This document shows, piece by piece, positions 1 to 6,306 of a DNA stretch of 31,833 bases. The DNA is from a virus: positions 1-31,833 of IMG/VR virus record IMGVR_UViG_3300047471_001049. One strand, 5' to 3'. Both the position numbers and the translations under genes were made by a program. Within the stretch, counting starts at the first letter, position 1. Each line of letters opens with the position of its first letter. The notes under the pieces were generated by a model. The model searched no databases and was not told where the DNA came from. It saw only the letters and a list, made by a program, of their open reading frames with translations.

Positions 1-2
1 TT

Positions 3-71
3 GAGCGCATGCTACGAGATTCCGCTCTAACCATTGCTGAGGTGGCCTATGAATCACATCGTCCCTGCTAA
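3..71 (+). pseudogene. Possible broken C-terminal end of an AraC-family regulator, cut by the window edge
   Basis: The reading frame open at the left edge encodes about 22 residues before a stop. Its middle, LRDSALTIAEVAYES, resembles the second helix-turn-helix of AraC-type regulators (pattern L..S.L.IAEVAY..GF). After that the expected Gly-Phe and following helix are missing and the frame stops, so if the resemblance is real this is a truncated or frameshifted remnant. The stretch is very short and chance similarity is possible. Confidence 0.2.
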
Positions 72-108
72 TGAGCAGGACCGCGAGCAATCGGTCATGA
101 AGGATTAA
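49..108 (+). CDS. Possible 19-residue leader peptide
   Basis: A short frame starts with ATG at 49, preceded by GAGGTG at a good distance, and ends in TAA two bases before the next start at 111. It encodes MNHIVPANEQDREQSVMKD. Its stop lies inside the same kind of stop-CG-ATG junction that links later small genes here (for example TAACGATG at 505-512), which is the main reason to list it. No function can be assigned; it may simply be spacer. Confidence 0.25.
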   Translation: MNHIVPANEQDREQSVMKD

Positions 109-110
109 CG

Positions 111-281
111 ATGATGCACGATGACATCTTGCTTGAACGGGCGCTTGCCATCCTGCACCGCATGGCGACTGAACAGACAGGGTGGCGACGGCTTTTTGCC
201 CGCGACCAAGACCCAAGCCGCGCCCCATACCGGACGGCTGGCCCTGGCGAAGGTCCGGCATCAAATGATTGGCCTCACTAG
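111..281 (+). CDS. Small protein of unknown function (56 aa), tail frame uncertain
   Basis: ATG at 111 follows AAGGATTAACG. The N-terminal part (MMHDDILLERALAILHRMAT) looks like a genuine amphipathic helical start. From about residue 31 the DNA is the first copy of an 80-bp direct repeat, read here in a different frame from the second copy inside the 644-775 gene. In the frame used by that gene the first copy is also open, from an ATG at 121 to a TGA at 286-288, and ends in the same kind of junction before 292. The gene may therefore be a recombination product whose original tail is now out of frame. Unknown function. Confidence 0.4.
   Translation: MMHDDILLERALAILHRMATEQTGWRRLFARDQDPSRAPYRTAGPGEGPASNDWPH
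200..279 (+). repeat. Direct repeat copy 1 (80 bp)
   Basis: Bases 200-259 are identical to 675-734, and the match continues to 279/754 with four differences (at 260, 263, 272 and 275). The offset between copies is 475 bp. In this copy the gene starting at 111 reads it in another frame than the gene at 644. Confidence 0.95.
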
Positions 282-291
282 GGAATGAACG
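280..291 (+). promoter_or_regulatory. Ribosome-binding junction AGGGAATGAACG before the gene at 292
   Basis: AGGGAATGAACG directly precedes ATG 292. The same sequence, with only T/G variation in the middle, precedes the starts at 510 and 935. AGGGA supplies the Shine-Dalgarno element and the TGA inside it can end an upstream frame. Confidence 0.6.
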
Positions 292-507
292 ATGAAGCAC
301 GATCCGGTTCAGTTTGTCAGAGGAACGATAGTCGGCGGCAATAGTGAAGCCGAGCGTATGGATTTAATCCGCGACCGTGAATGGGGAACCATTAGCAGCC
401 AGAAGCCACGACGCGGATTAGTGACGGTGCACTGGCATGGGACCGGAACTTACGAGACATGGCATACCAACCTCCTGGAAATTATCGACCATTCAATAGG
501 GAATTAA
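292..507 (+). CDS. Small basic/aromatic protein of unknown function (71 aa)
   Basis: A 71-residue protein beginning MKHDPVQFVRGTIVGG. It contains a patch rich in His, Trp and Thr (VHWHGTGTYETWHTNLLEII) near the C-terminus, in the style of small single-domain beta proteins that bind nucleic acid or another protein; that is only an impression. The start is set by AGGGAATGAACG immediately upstream. Its stop TAA at 505-507 sits inside the ribosome site of the next gene, so translation is probably coupled. It belongs to the rightward run of small accessory genes. Not recognised as a named family. Confidence 0.65.
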   Translation: MKHDPVQFVRGTIVGGNSEAERMDLIRDREWGTISSQKPRRGLVTVHWHGTGTYETWHTNLLEIIDHSIGN

Positions 508-509
508 CG
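498..509 (+). promoter_or_regulatory. Ribosome-binding junction AGGGAATTAACG before the gene at 510
   Basis: AGGGAATTAACG precedes ATG 510. It encodes the last codons and the TAA stop of the 292-507 gene and at the same time holds the Shine-Dalgarno sequence of the next gene. It is one of three near-identical junctions in this run. Confidence 0.6.
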
Positions 510-641
510 ATGCACCCCAGCAATCCATTTGGCCCATTCCTTCGGCGCTACCCGACGACAGCAACGACGGTTGAAATTTGGCGCTATTGCTATGTCTTTT
601 ACGATACCGAGGGCCGCGAAGTTCTAATCGAGTGGCACTAA
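510..641 (+). CDS. Small protein of unknown function (43 aa)
   Basis: Encodes a 43-residue protein starting MHPSNPFGPFLRRYPT and ending in a likely beta hairpin, CYVFYDTEGREVLIEWH. The ATG at 510 is chosen over an in-frame ATG at 459 because the latter lies within the 292-507 gene and lacks a ribosome site, whereas 510 follows AGGGAATTAACG. Two bases separate its start from the upstream stop. Function unknown; it lies among small accessory genes. Confidence 0.55.
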   Translation: MHPSNPFGPFLRRYPTTATTVEIWRYCYVFYDTEGREVLIEWH

Positions 642-643
642 TA

Positions 644-775
644 ATGATGAATGAACGATATCGGCAAGCAAAAGCCGCGACCAAGACCCAAGCCGCGCCC
701 CATACCGGACGGCTGGCCCTGGCGAAGGTCCGGCGTCGAATGATTGACCGCACTGATGAGGGAAATAACGAATGA
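644..775 (+). CDS. Small basic helical protein (43 aa) carrying direct-repeat copy 2
   Basis: The frame starts with tandem ATGs (MMNERYRQAKAATKTQ) two bases after the previous stop and ends in DRTDEGNNE. The protein is basic and helical. Most of its coding DNA is the second copy of the 80-bp direct repeat also found at 200-279. The TGA stop at 773-775 overlaps the ATG of the next gene in an ATGA arrangement, which supports translation of both. No strong Shine-Dalgarno is visible, so expression may depend on coupling. Unknown function. Confidence 0.5.
   Translation: MMNERYRQAKAATKTQAAPHTGRLALAKVRRRMIDRTDEGNNE
675..754 (+). repeat. Direct repeat copy 2 (80 bp)
   Basis: Second copy of the repeat at 200-279, with 76 of 80 bases identical. 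Here it is in frame with the 644-775 gene and encodes ATKTQAAPHTGRLALAKVR and the residues after it. Confidence 0.95.
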
Positions 776-924
776 CGTGCGGAAGCTGTAACCAACCAGC
801 CGACACCTCCCCGGACTATAACGGGATTAAGTTGCCCGCTCTGGTCTCAGGAAACCGCCGCTGTCGGGGAAAAAGAAGCGGCGTTGTCGGGTTGCGCCCG
901 ACCCGCACGGCCAATCATTTCTAG
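772..924 (+). CDS. Small Cys-containing protein of unknown function (50 aa)
   Basis: ATG 772 overlaps the stop of the preceding gene (ATGA) and is preceded by AGGGAAATAACGA. The 50-residue product begins MTCGSCNQPADTSPDYNG, so it has an N-terminal C-x-x-C pair, plus a third Cys followed by a very basic stretch (NRRCRGKRSG). This is compatible with a small metal-binding or nucleic-acid-binding peptide, but no second complete Cys pair is present. Its TAG stop lies just upstream of the junction that starts the 935 gene. Confidence 0.5.
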   Translation: MTCGSCNQPADTSPDYNGIKLPALVSGNRRCRGKRSGVVGLRPTRTANHF

Positions 925-934
925 GGAATGAACG
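923..934 (+). promoter_or_regulatory. Ribosome-binding junction AGGGAATGAACG before the gene at 935
   Basis: This sequence is identical to the junction at 280-291. The TAG stop of the upstream gene (922-924) overlaps its first two bases and ATG 935 follows directly. Confidence 0.6.
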
Positions 935-1096
935 ATGCGGGAAATAAGTCACGACGAGGCTTTAGAGGCTGTGCGCCGATTTGAAAATCATTTCTGGCGA
1001 CGTGAGCCGGGGCCGCACATCGAGATACCCGCTAGGCCGGATCAGGACGACGATCTGATCCTACACACCTACATCGAGCAACAGCGTAATCGCTAA
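935..1096 (+). CDS. Small acidic protein of unknown function (53 aa)
   Basis: Encodes a 53-residue protein starting MREISHDEALEAVRRFENHF, a probable amphipathic helix, followed by an acidic segment (RPDQDDDLILHTYIEQQ). The start follows the recurring AGGGAATGAACG junction, which makes the gene call fairly secure despite its size. It ends in TAATGATGAATGA, a sequence that also occurs with slight variation at 642-654. Family not recognised. Confidence 0.6.
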   Translation: MREISHDEALEAVRRFENHFWRREPGPHIEIPARPDQDDDLILHTYIEQQRNR

Positions 1097-1120
1097 TGAT
1101 GAATGACCGATGAGGGGGAA

Positions 1121-1549
1121 ATGACTGCGGTTTGGGAAGCTTTTCTGGCTACCATGGTCATCGCTGTTTGGCTGATGACCGTCGTCTGTACCGCGATCAT
1201 CGTCTGGCTTTTCCTGACAGCGCAAAGCCATGCTGCCGAATGCCTTAATAAGAGCGAGGCTCGCGCCAAGTATCATAGCAGCCACATCTGGTGGCATGGG
1301 GATGAACACTGCTGGGATAATAGTCCGGGCAGGAAGCCCGAGATCAGCGTCGAGAAAGCGACCACCGAGACCAAGGCGGCGACGGTCTACTACCCCGATA
1401 TGCAGCCCGGATTATTCGGCTTTGCGCCAGTAATTCCGCTGTCATGGGCTTTGCCGCTCTACTCGCCCTATTCGATCGCGACCTGGCCGCCGATGATCGA
1501 CGTTGACCGGGTGCCGTTTACGGCTTGGAGCAAGCGGATTGGGGAATAG
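1121..1549 (+). CDS. Secreted or membrane-anchored Cys-paired protein (142 aa)
   Basis: The first 39 residues are strongly hydrophobic and end in a plausible signal-peptidase site (AQSHAA before E40), so the protein is probably exported or anchored. The periplasmic part begins with C41 and a second Cys at about 64 in the pattern ECLNKSEA...HIWWHGDEHCW. That spacing recalls small periplasmic proteins common in Bradyrhizobium-like bacteria whose two Cys probably form a disulphide (recall, not searched). ATG 1121 is preferred over the in-frame ATG at 1103 because GAGGGGG lies just upstream of it. The gene ends four bases from the convergent 1554-1955 gene. Confidence 0.65.
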   Translation: MTAVWEAFLATMVIAVWLMTVVCTAIIVWLFLTAQSHAAECLNKSEARAKYHSSHIWWHGDEHCWDNSPGRKPEISVEKATTETKAATVYYPDMQPGLFGFAPVIPLSWALPLYSPYSIATWPPMIDVDRVPFTAWSKRIGE

Positions 1550-1553
1550 GAAT

Positions 1554-1955
1554 TCATTTCGGCGCATAGGGATTGCGCATCAGTTCCTGTTCCCGCTGGT
1601 TGGCGCCGTCCAATGCTGCGATATAGGCGCTCGCCGCCTTGCGGATGCCGTTAAGCGCCCGATCCGGCTGCCCGGTTTCGTCCCGCATCCACGTCGCAAA
1701 CAAGAGTTCTACTTGATGGCGATAGGCGGCCTCGAGCGCATCCCTATCCACGACCAACAAATGCGCGTCGTATTGCGACCGCTGCAGCGGCGGCGGATCT
1801 CCCGCTCCCTCGCTGACAAAGAACATGGCGAGCAGAAGCACCGCCAACCCACCAAAGACGATAAGACGGCCCAACCAGATAACTGGCGAGGATGAACCGA
1901 ATCTGGCCGTAATGTATTGACGTAATATTCGCATAGCATTACGGCGCTTCGCCAT
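1554..1955 (-). CDS. Small single-pass membrane protein of the lysis region, spanin-like candidate
   Basis: A 133-residue protein with a basic N-terminus, one membrane segment at about residues 25-46 (IWLGRLIVFGGLAVLLLAMF) and a soluble C-terminal part of about 85 residues that is largely helical and charged. This N-in/C-out layout directly after the amidase and hydrolase genes suits an inner-membrane spanin or another lysis accessory. No partner lipoprotein gene was found, and it could be an unrelated envelope protein. ATG 1955 has AGGAG 13 bases upstream; an alternative ATG at 1934 lacks a ribosome site. The start overlaps the previous gene by 17 bases. It is the last gene of the leftward chain. 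Confidence 0.5.
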   Translation of the reverse strand: MAKRRNAMRILRQYITARFGSSSPVIWLGRLIVFGGLAVLLLAMFFVSEGAGDPPPLQRSQYDAHLLVVDRDALEAAYRHQVELLFATWMRDETGQPDRALNGIRKAASAYIAALDGANQREQELMRNPYAPK

Positions 1956-2634
1956 GGTGCAGCGTCATCTCCTGCACGCCACGCCGTATCATTCCGACGC
2001 CAGTCTTAACCTTGGCCGCACCGCGCCGGACCAGCGCGCCGCCGTGGCCGTAATGCAATCGATCGGAATCGAAATTCGGTGACTCGCCGCCCGCAGTCCA
2101 TTTGATCGCGCGCAACACGTCGGCTTGGTAATCGGGATCGGTGTCGCTTTGACCATGCGTCTCCGGGCGATAGATGTTCAAGATGCGCCCAGTAAATCCC
2201 GACCCCGCCACCAGCTGCTTGCAGCCAAGGCCACTGACGCAGCCACCATAGGTGACCTGGCCGTAACCAACATTGGCGCCAAGATCGAAACCGCCGCAGT
2301 GCTCTGACATTTGCATGCCGGCAATGGTGTCGATGTGGCGCGTGGCATCGTGCGCAATGACGGTCGCTTTGTTCATCCCGCACGAGTAGCCGATCACCAC
2401 GACCTTGTCCTCTGGCGGAACGCCATCGATGTCCCGTTCGGTGCGCCGCCACTCGGACTGATTGTAAACCGCGACATGGGTGATGCCGGGAATGTTGCGC
2501 GCCTGCTCGACGATCTGATCGATGCCGACGGACGTCCGCTGACCGCCGAGGCCATAGAACGCAAATAGCCGCGTCCCGGCAGCAGCCGGCCCGCACAGCG
2601 CAGTCGCCATCAACACAATAATCAGCTTGCGCAT
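1939..2634 (-). CDS. Secreted alpha/beta-hydrolase-like protein in the lysis module
   Basis: 231 residues. Residues 1-19 form a classical signal peptide (MRKLIIVLMATALCGPAAA) with cleavage expected before G20. The mature part starts with a beta strand and a Gly-rich turn (LFAFYGLGGQ), and residues 82-86 read GYSCG, the nucleophile elbow G-x-S-x-G with Ser84 after a hydrophobic strand (KVVVI). His160 in ETHGQSDTD, with nearby aspartates, is a candidate for the catalytic His; several Cys (113, 132, 138) could form disulphides. The start overlaps the amidase stop by one base (TGATG). An esterase or lipase acting on the cell envelope during lysis, analogous in position to mycobacteriophage LysB, is an inference; the substrate is unknown. 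Confidence 0.65.
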   Translation of the reverse strand: MRKLIIVLMATALCGPAAAGTRLFAFYGLGGQRTSVGIDQIVEQARNIPGITHVAVYNQSEWRRTERDIDGVPPEDKVVVIGYSCGMNKATVIAHDATRHIDTIAGMQMSEHCGGFDLGANVGYGQVTYGGCVSGLGCKQLVAGSGFTGRILNIYRPETHGQSDTDPDYQADVLRAIKWTAGGESPNFDSDRLHYGHGGALVRRGAAKVKTGVGMIRRGVQEMTLHHGEAP

Positions 2635-3611
2635 CAGGCCATTTCCTCGTCCCAGGGGAAAATAATCTCGACCTCATCATCGGTCCGCAGCTTCAAGTCA
2701 TCCATCAGGCCGGGCGAGAGATCGGCGATGCGACCGGTATCTTCATGCGGCCCCCAATCAGCGGGAAATGCTTTGAGCGCCACGCCCGTCTTGTTATTGC
2801 GGACCAATGCCACTTCCTCGCGCAACATCTCGCGCGATGTCACGTCATAGTCCCAGCGGCAGGCGAGATAGTGAATGAACGGATTAAGCCGCCGCGCCAG
2901 CCCGGTCGTGCCTTCCGGCTGATAGGGCAGGAATAGCTGCGGCATTTGCTCGATGTCGTCGATAAAGGCTAAGCCCTCGTCGGCCGACACACCATCGTCG
3001 TTCGGCCCGCCGAAGTGCGAGCACTTGCCGACCGCGTAGAATTCTTGTTCAGGTCCCAGCTGTTCGGTAAATGGCAGCACCGTCTTTTCGCCGGATAATG
3101 CATCGGCGATGGCGGTACAGATGGCCTCGAAGTGTTTGCGATACAAATCAGCATCCGCCTTGCTATCGACAAAACACGTCTCGATCAGGATCGACGGCAT
3201 ATCCGTTTTGTTCAGAAAGAATAGATCAGTGCGTTTCTTCGGCCCGCGATCGAGGAAATGCCCGGCATCGGCGATCGCGCTTGCCACATCGGCTGCCAGC
3301 TCGCTCTGCGTCAAATAAAGGCATTCGGTCCCCATCGCCTTGCTGGTCTGCTCGTAGGCGTTGAAGTGAATACTGACATCGAGATCGCGGACCTGCGCGT
3401 TATGGAAATCGACGATGCGATTTAGATTCTCGTTCTGCGTCGTGCTCACATCGTCGTTGAAAGTCTTGGTTGGCACGCCAGAGCCGTTCAATATCGTGGC
3501 CACCAATGCCACGACACGGCGCGCCTCGTTGACTTCATCGAGGCCCCACGGCGATGGCCCGGCGGCGCCGCGCACGAATTTGGAGTGGCCGGAAGAAATT
3601 ACAGTTTTCAC
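2634..3611 (-). CDS. Endolysin: N-acetylmuramoyl-L-alanine amidase (Amidase_3) with a double-psi-barrel-like C-terminal domain
   Basis: Residues 1-172 match the zinc amidase Amidase_3. The expected metal ligands are H9 (SSGHS), E29 (NEARR) and H82 (VSIHFNA), and the catalytic Glu is E144 in ILIETCFV. These enzymes cut the amide bond between N-acetylmuramic acid and L-alanine of peptidoglycan. The remaining 150 residues are not a usual wall-binding repeat. They run from YAVGKCSHFGGPNDDGVS to IADLSPGLMDDLKLRTDDEV, which reads like the closing strands of an RlpA-type double-psi beta-barrel. There is no signal peptide, so a holin or similar release is expected. The start is GTG 3611 with AGGA somewhat far upstream. 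Confidence 0.85.
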   Translation of the reverse strand: MKTVISSGHSKFVRGAAGPSPWGLDEVNEARRVVALVATILNGSGVPTKTFNDDVSTTQNENLNRIVDFHNAQVRDLDVSIHFNAYEQTSKAMGTECLYLTQSELAADVASAIADAGHFLDRGPKKRTDLFFLNKTDMPSILIETCFVDSKADADLYRKHFEAICTAIADALSGEKTVLPFTEQLGPEQEFYAVGKCSHFGGPNDDGVSADEGLAFIDDIEQMPQLFLPYQPEGTTGLARRLNPFIHYLACRWDYDVTSREMLREEVALVRNNKTGVALKAFPADWGPHEDTGRIADLSPGLMDDLKLRTDDEVEIIFPWDEEMA

Positions 3612-3629
3612 TGGGTTTGTTGTCCTACT

Positions 3630-4469
3630 TCATGGTGTTCGTATGGGCGTGCCGCGTGCCAGCGTCAAGACACCGGCGCCAGGAACTAACGACTTGAATA
3701 ATCTTGGTGCGCTTCCGGAAAGCAGAAGCGCCGCAGAGCTTGGCTGTACGGCGGGATTTATCGCAGATTGCAATCGGCCGAATAGATCCCACTCATTGGT
3801 ACCGATCTTTTTCAACGTCACCACAGCGCCAATCACGGCCGTAATCGGTGCGCTGTCCAGAGGATGATTCAGTATCACACCGCTAGCGGCTTGAAATATT
3901 AGTGCGTCGCCGTTTTGGCGAAAGCTGATTTCTGAATTCAGTGGAATGGATACATCGGCCAAGGCCGGAATTGTAATGATGATGCTCCCCGACGCCACCG
4001 ATGTGCAGCGATAATATTTAAGATTGTCGCTTCCTTGCAGCGTATAAGTCGCCGCCGACATCTGGGCCGATTCGGTCTGACCCATCGGTCCAAAAATGAA
4101 ATCATAAATATTATTGCCGCCGATCTGCGCGCCAGCGTCAAACGTGAGATTGCTAGTATGGGCAATCTTGACCAAATAAAGATTGGATGACGCGATAACG
4201 AGATCATTGACTGCATAAGTCGTCGACGGTTGCCAATCGCCACGGCCATGCCACTGTGCCGTCGGGATGGTGACGGTGTCGGAGCCGCCGCCGGCCGCAG
4301 TGGTGTAATGAAACGTCAGTTGATTGCCGGCAATTGTTATGGCGTCGATTGGATTGCTGACGCTGATGTTCTCAAGCCCGACGACTCGGCCATCCAGATC
4401 GCTAATGTTGCCGTCTTGCTCGGCAAACGTAAGTGCCGAGCCTTTGACGAGTCGATATGTGAGTGGCAT
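3630..4469 (-). CDS. Tail fibre / receptor-binding candidate with a CBM5/12-like motif
   Basis: 279 residues. The N-terminal 70 residues are beta-rich. Residues 73-108 (WHGRGDWQPSTTYAVNDLV, then YLVKIAHTS) have the Trp, Tyr and NDLV pattern of the short carbohydrate-binding modules (CBM5/12-like) often built into phage fibres. Next comes a beta-rich shaft with LKKIGTNEWDLFG near its end. The last 37 residues contain the motif PSSAALLLSGSAPRLF, which matches the 22-residue repeat of the 782-residue protein at 13820-16168. Its ATG directly follows the stop of the 4470-5210 gene. Role inferred: binding a surface glycan of the host. Confidence 0.6.
   Translation of the reverse strand: MPLTYRLVKGSALTFAEQDGNISDLDGRVVGLENISVSNPIDAITIAGNQLTFHYTTAAGGGSDTVTIPTAQWHGRGDWQPSTTYAVNDLVIASSNLYLVKIAHTSNLTFDAGAQIGGNNIYDFIFGPMGQTESAQMSAATYTLQGSDNLKYYRCTSVASGSIIITIPALADVSIPLNSEISFRQNGDALIFQAASGVILNHPLDSAPITAVIGAVVTLKKIGTNEWDLFGRLQSAINPAVQPSSAALLLSGSAPRLFKSLVPGAGVLTLARGTPIRTP
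3633..3743 (-). repeat. Stray copies of the P-A-x-x-L-x-L-x-G-x-A-P protein repeat at the end of the fibre
   Basis: Residues 243-279 of the fibre read PSSAALLLSGSAPRLFKSLV followed by PGAGVLTLARGTPIRTP: one good and one degenerate copy of the repeat unit seen about 18 times in the protein at 13820-16168, about 10 kb away. The spacing here is 20 rather than 22 residues. Confidence 0.65.
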
Positions 4470-5210
4470 TTACGCGCTCATTGATGGCAGCAGCGAATCC
4501 GAAACCGGATTATAGAAATACAGCGATTTGATTATCACCGGGCCGCCGGGCGTTCCCGCACCGTTGAAATCGTCCACGTTAATTCCTCCGAGATGATAAT
4601 TGTTGAAATGCGTGAACGAAACATGTGTCGCACCGCCATCATAAGACGCGCCGGTGTCGCTCGGATCCGGCAAGTGAACAAGAAGATTGCCGAAGCTGCC
4701 ATCCGTTCCTATTGGGAATCCATCCAGCGAAATTCGCAGCTTGGCGTTGGTGCGTGTCAACGCGATCTTGTGATGGCCGAATGCAAAAGTCCCATTTGAC
4801 GTGTCCTTGGCGCTCCGGCCGCCATCATTATTGTTCGAATCCGTCACTTGGCCATCGCCAAACCAAGATGACGCTTGAACCGAAGCCCCGGTAGCCCATT
4901 CTGCTAGTTCTAATAAGACCGAGCGTTGGGAATCGCTAAGGGTCTGGAAGTCAATAACTGCGGTAAAGCTACACAGGTCAAAGTAGTTCTTGAATGCCGA
5001 CGAGATGATGCTTGGCGCAACAGTATGGCCAGCATTTCCAACCTCTAATCCATTTACTGTGATGTAGCTGGGATTTGAAATCAGAGCGGCTGCTGTTATC
5101 GCAGTGCCGCCGACCGCATAATCGCCGGTCAAGAAGTTCATGCGCGCGACGTCCGATGGTCCGCCGGAGGTTGTCGGCCCGGCAATCTGGGTTTCAACGC
5201 CAAAAATCAC
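4470..5210 (-). CDS. Virion surface protein with probable LamG/concanavalin-like fold
   Basis: 246 residues with alternating strands, including FTAVIDFQTLSDSQRSVLLE, HHKIALTRTNAKLRISLDG and a final strand IIKSLYFYNP. These resemble the sandwich strands of LamG/concanavalin-A-like lectin domains often found in phage receptor-binding proteins. No enzymatic motif is visible. The start is GTG 5210, with only a weak ribosome site; an intergenic gap of 19 bases precedes it. It lies among fibre genes between the tail tip and the endolysin, so a host-binding or fibre-associated role is likely. The fold assignment is by eye. Confidence 0.5.
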   Translation of the reverse strand: MIFGVETQIAGPTTSGGPSDVARMNFLTGDYAVGGTAITAAALISNPSYITVNGLEVGNAGHTVAPSIISSAFKNYFDLCSFTAVIDFQTLSDSQRSVLLELAEWATGASVQASSWFGDGQVTDSNNNDGGRSAKDTSNGTFAFGHHKIALTRTNAKLRISLDGFPIGTDGSFGNLLVHLPDPSDTGASYDGGATHVSFTHFNNYHLGGINVDDFNGAGTPGGPVIIKSLYFYNPVSDSLLPSMSA

Positions 5211-5229
5211 TTTGAATCATCCCGATTTG

Positions 5230-6306
5230 TTATGATGGCGGCACGAAAGTCGCGTCCGCCACCACTTCAGTTCCCTTGGACTGAAGCGGATCAAGTGTTT
5301 TAATGCTTGATATAAAAGTTGTAGCCAGAACAAAATCGACGCCGTCAACAGTGACCGCAACGCCAGCCAGACTAAACAGTGCTACATCTCCCGTCGGAAC
5401 TTCTGGGGAGTCAGGCGGGCTAAGCGGCGTCCCAAATATTGCAACGCTAAGCGTGGTTCCACTGGTTTGGACAGGCGCCTCGCCAAGAGTGCCCCACGGC
5501 CCGCCGGTCGGCGAAAAGCTCTGCGGTGACACCGTCGCATCGTGCGTTATAACTACCGTTCGCGTTCCCGCGCCGCCGATAGATGACATGCGGATCCAAG
5601 TAGCCGAGGATATTGCGGGAATGCCTGTCGTTTCGCGGACAAATGACCACGAGACGGAAACGCCGCCCTCTTGGCCATGCCAGTTCACAATATTCTGCAG
5701 CGGATCAATTCTATAGGGCGGATCGAAGCCGTCTTCGGAATCGGCCAGGTCTAAACCGGGATCGCAAAAGCCCTTTGTGACATCATAAGGAACCTTAGAG
5801 TTATCGACCGGATCGCCCTTATCGTCATTGCGGATATATAACTCATATTCCTGATACTGCTCTTGCGGCAGCGCGGCGTTCAATTGATCGATCTGCTCTA
5901 CGTCAACCCAAACTTCGGAGCTTTCGTCATTATCCTTGAAAAATCGAACGACATGCTTTTTCTGGTGCGCGGGCGAATCTTCGCCCGACGGCTGAACTGG
6001 AGCAGGATCTTTATTGATCAAAACCCATTCGGTTTCTTGATATTGATCGGCCGCCGATCTGGTAAAAAAACTCTGAATGCGCTCGACATCGATAAACTTG
6101 TCCGTCGTAAGGCTTTTGACCTGCTGCACTCTAGTCTTGCGTGATGACTTTGACGAATTATCAAAGAAAAAATGACCCTCCTGGTATTGCTCGGCCGCAG
6201 TTATGAAGCTCGCATCGTAATTTACAGGAATATCAACGAAAAGCGTATTGTCGGGCGGAAATTTAATGCGTTTTCGTTTCTGTTTTCGGTCGGCATTCTG
6301 CGCCAT
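5230..6306 (-). CDS. Probable tail-tip appendage protein with three QYQE repeats (358 aa)
   Basis: After a basic start (residues 1-14) come three divergent repeats of about 50-60 residues. Each holds an acidic strand such as FVDIPVNY, FIDVERIQSF or VWVDVEQIDQ and closes with QYQE at residues 40-43, 88-91 and 150-153, followed by an aromatic strand (HFFFDN, EWVLIN, YELYIRN). Residues 195-358 are a different, beta-rich domain with a Gly/Thr-rich surface (WIRMSSIGGAGTRTVVITHD). The start overlaps the stop of the upstream gene (TAATG). Family not recognised; position suggests a structural part of the tail tip or fibre. Confidence 0.6.
   Translation of the reverse strand: MAQNADRKQKRKRIKFPPDNTLFVDIPVNYDASFITAAEQYQEGHFFFDNSSKSSRKTRVQQVKSLTTDKFIDVERIQSFFTRSAADQYQETEWVLINKDPAPVQPSGEDSPAHQKKHVVRFFKDNDESSEVWVDVEQIDQLNAALPQEQYQEYELYIRNDDKGDPVDNSKVPYDVTKGFCDPGLDLADSEDGFDPPYRIDPLQNIVNWHGQEGGVSVSWSFVRETTGIPAISSATWIRMSSIGGAGTRTVVITHDATVSPQSFSPTGGPWGTLGEAPVQTSGTTLSVAIFGTPLSPPDSPEVPTGDVALFSLAGVAVTVDGVDFVLATTFISSIKTLDPLQSKGTEVVADATFVPPS

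Noticed and set aside
578-643. Longer start for the 644-775 gene at 578
   Set aside because: It lies inside the 510-641 gene; the tandem ATG at 644, two bases past that stop, is more plausible.
493-806. Minus-strand frames of 60-100 residues over the small-gene run
   Set aside because: Composition is Arg/Ser-rich, they lack ribosome sites, and the plus strand shows a consistent junction pattern.
1541-1560. Terminator between the convergent genes at 1549 and 1554
   Set aside because: Only four bases separate the stops, and no stem-loop with a T tract was found there.
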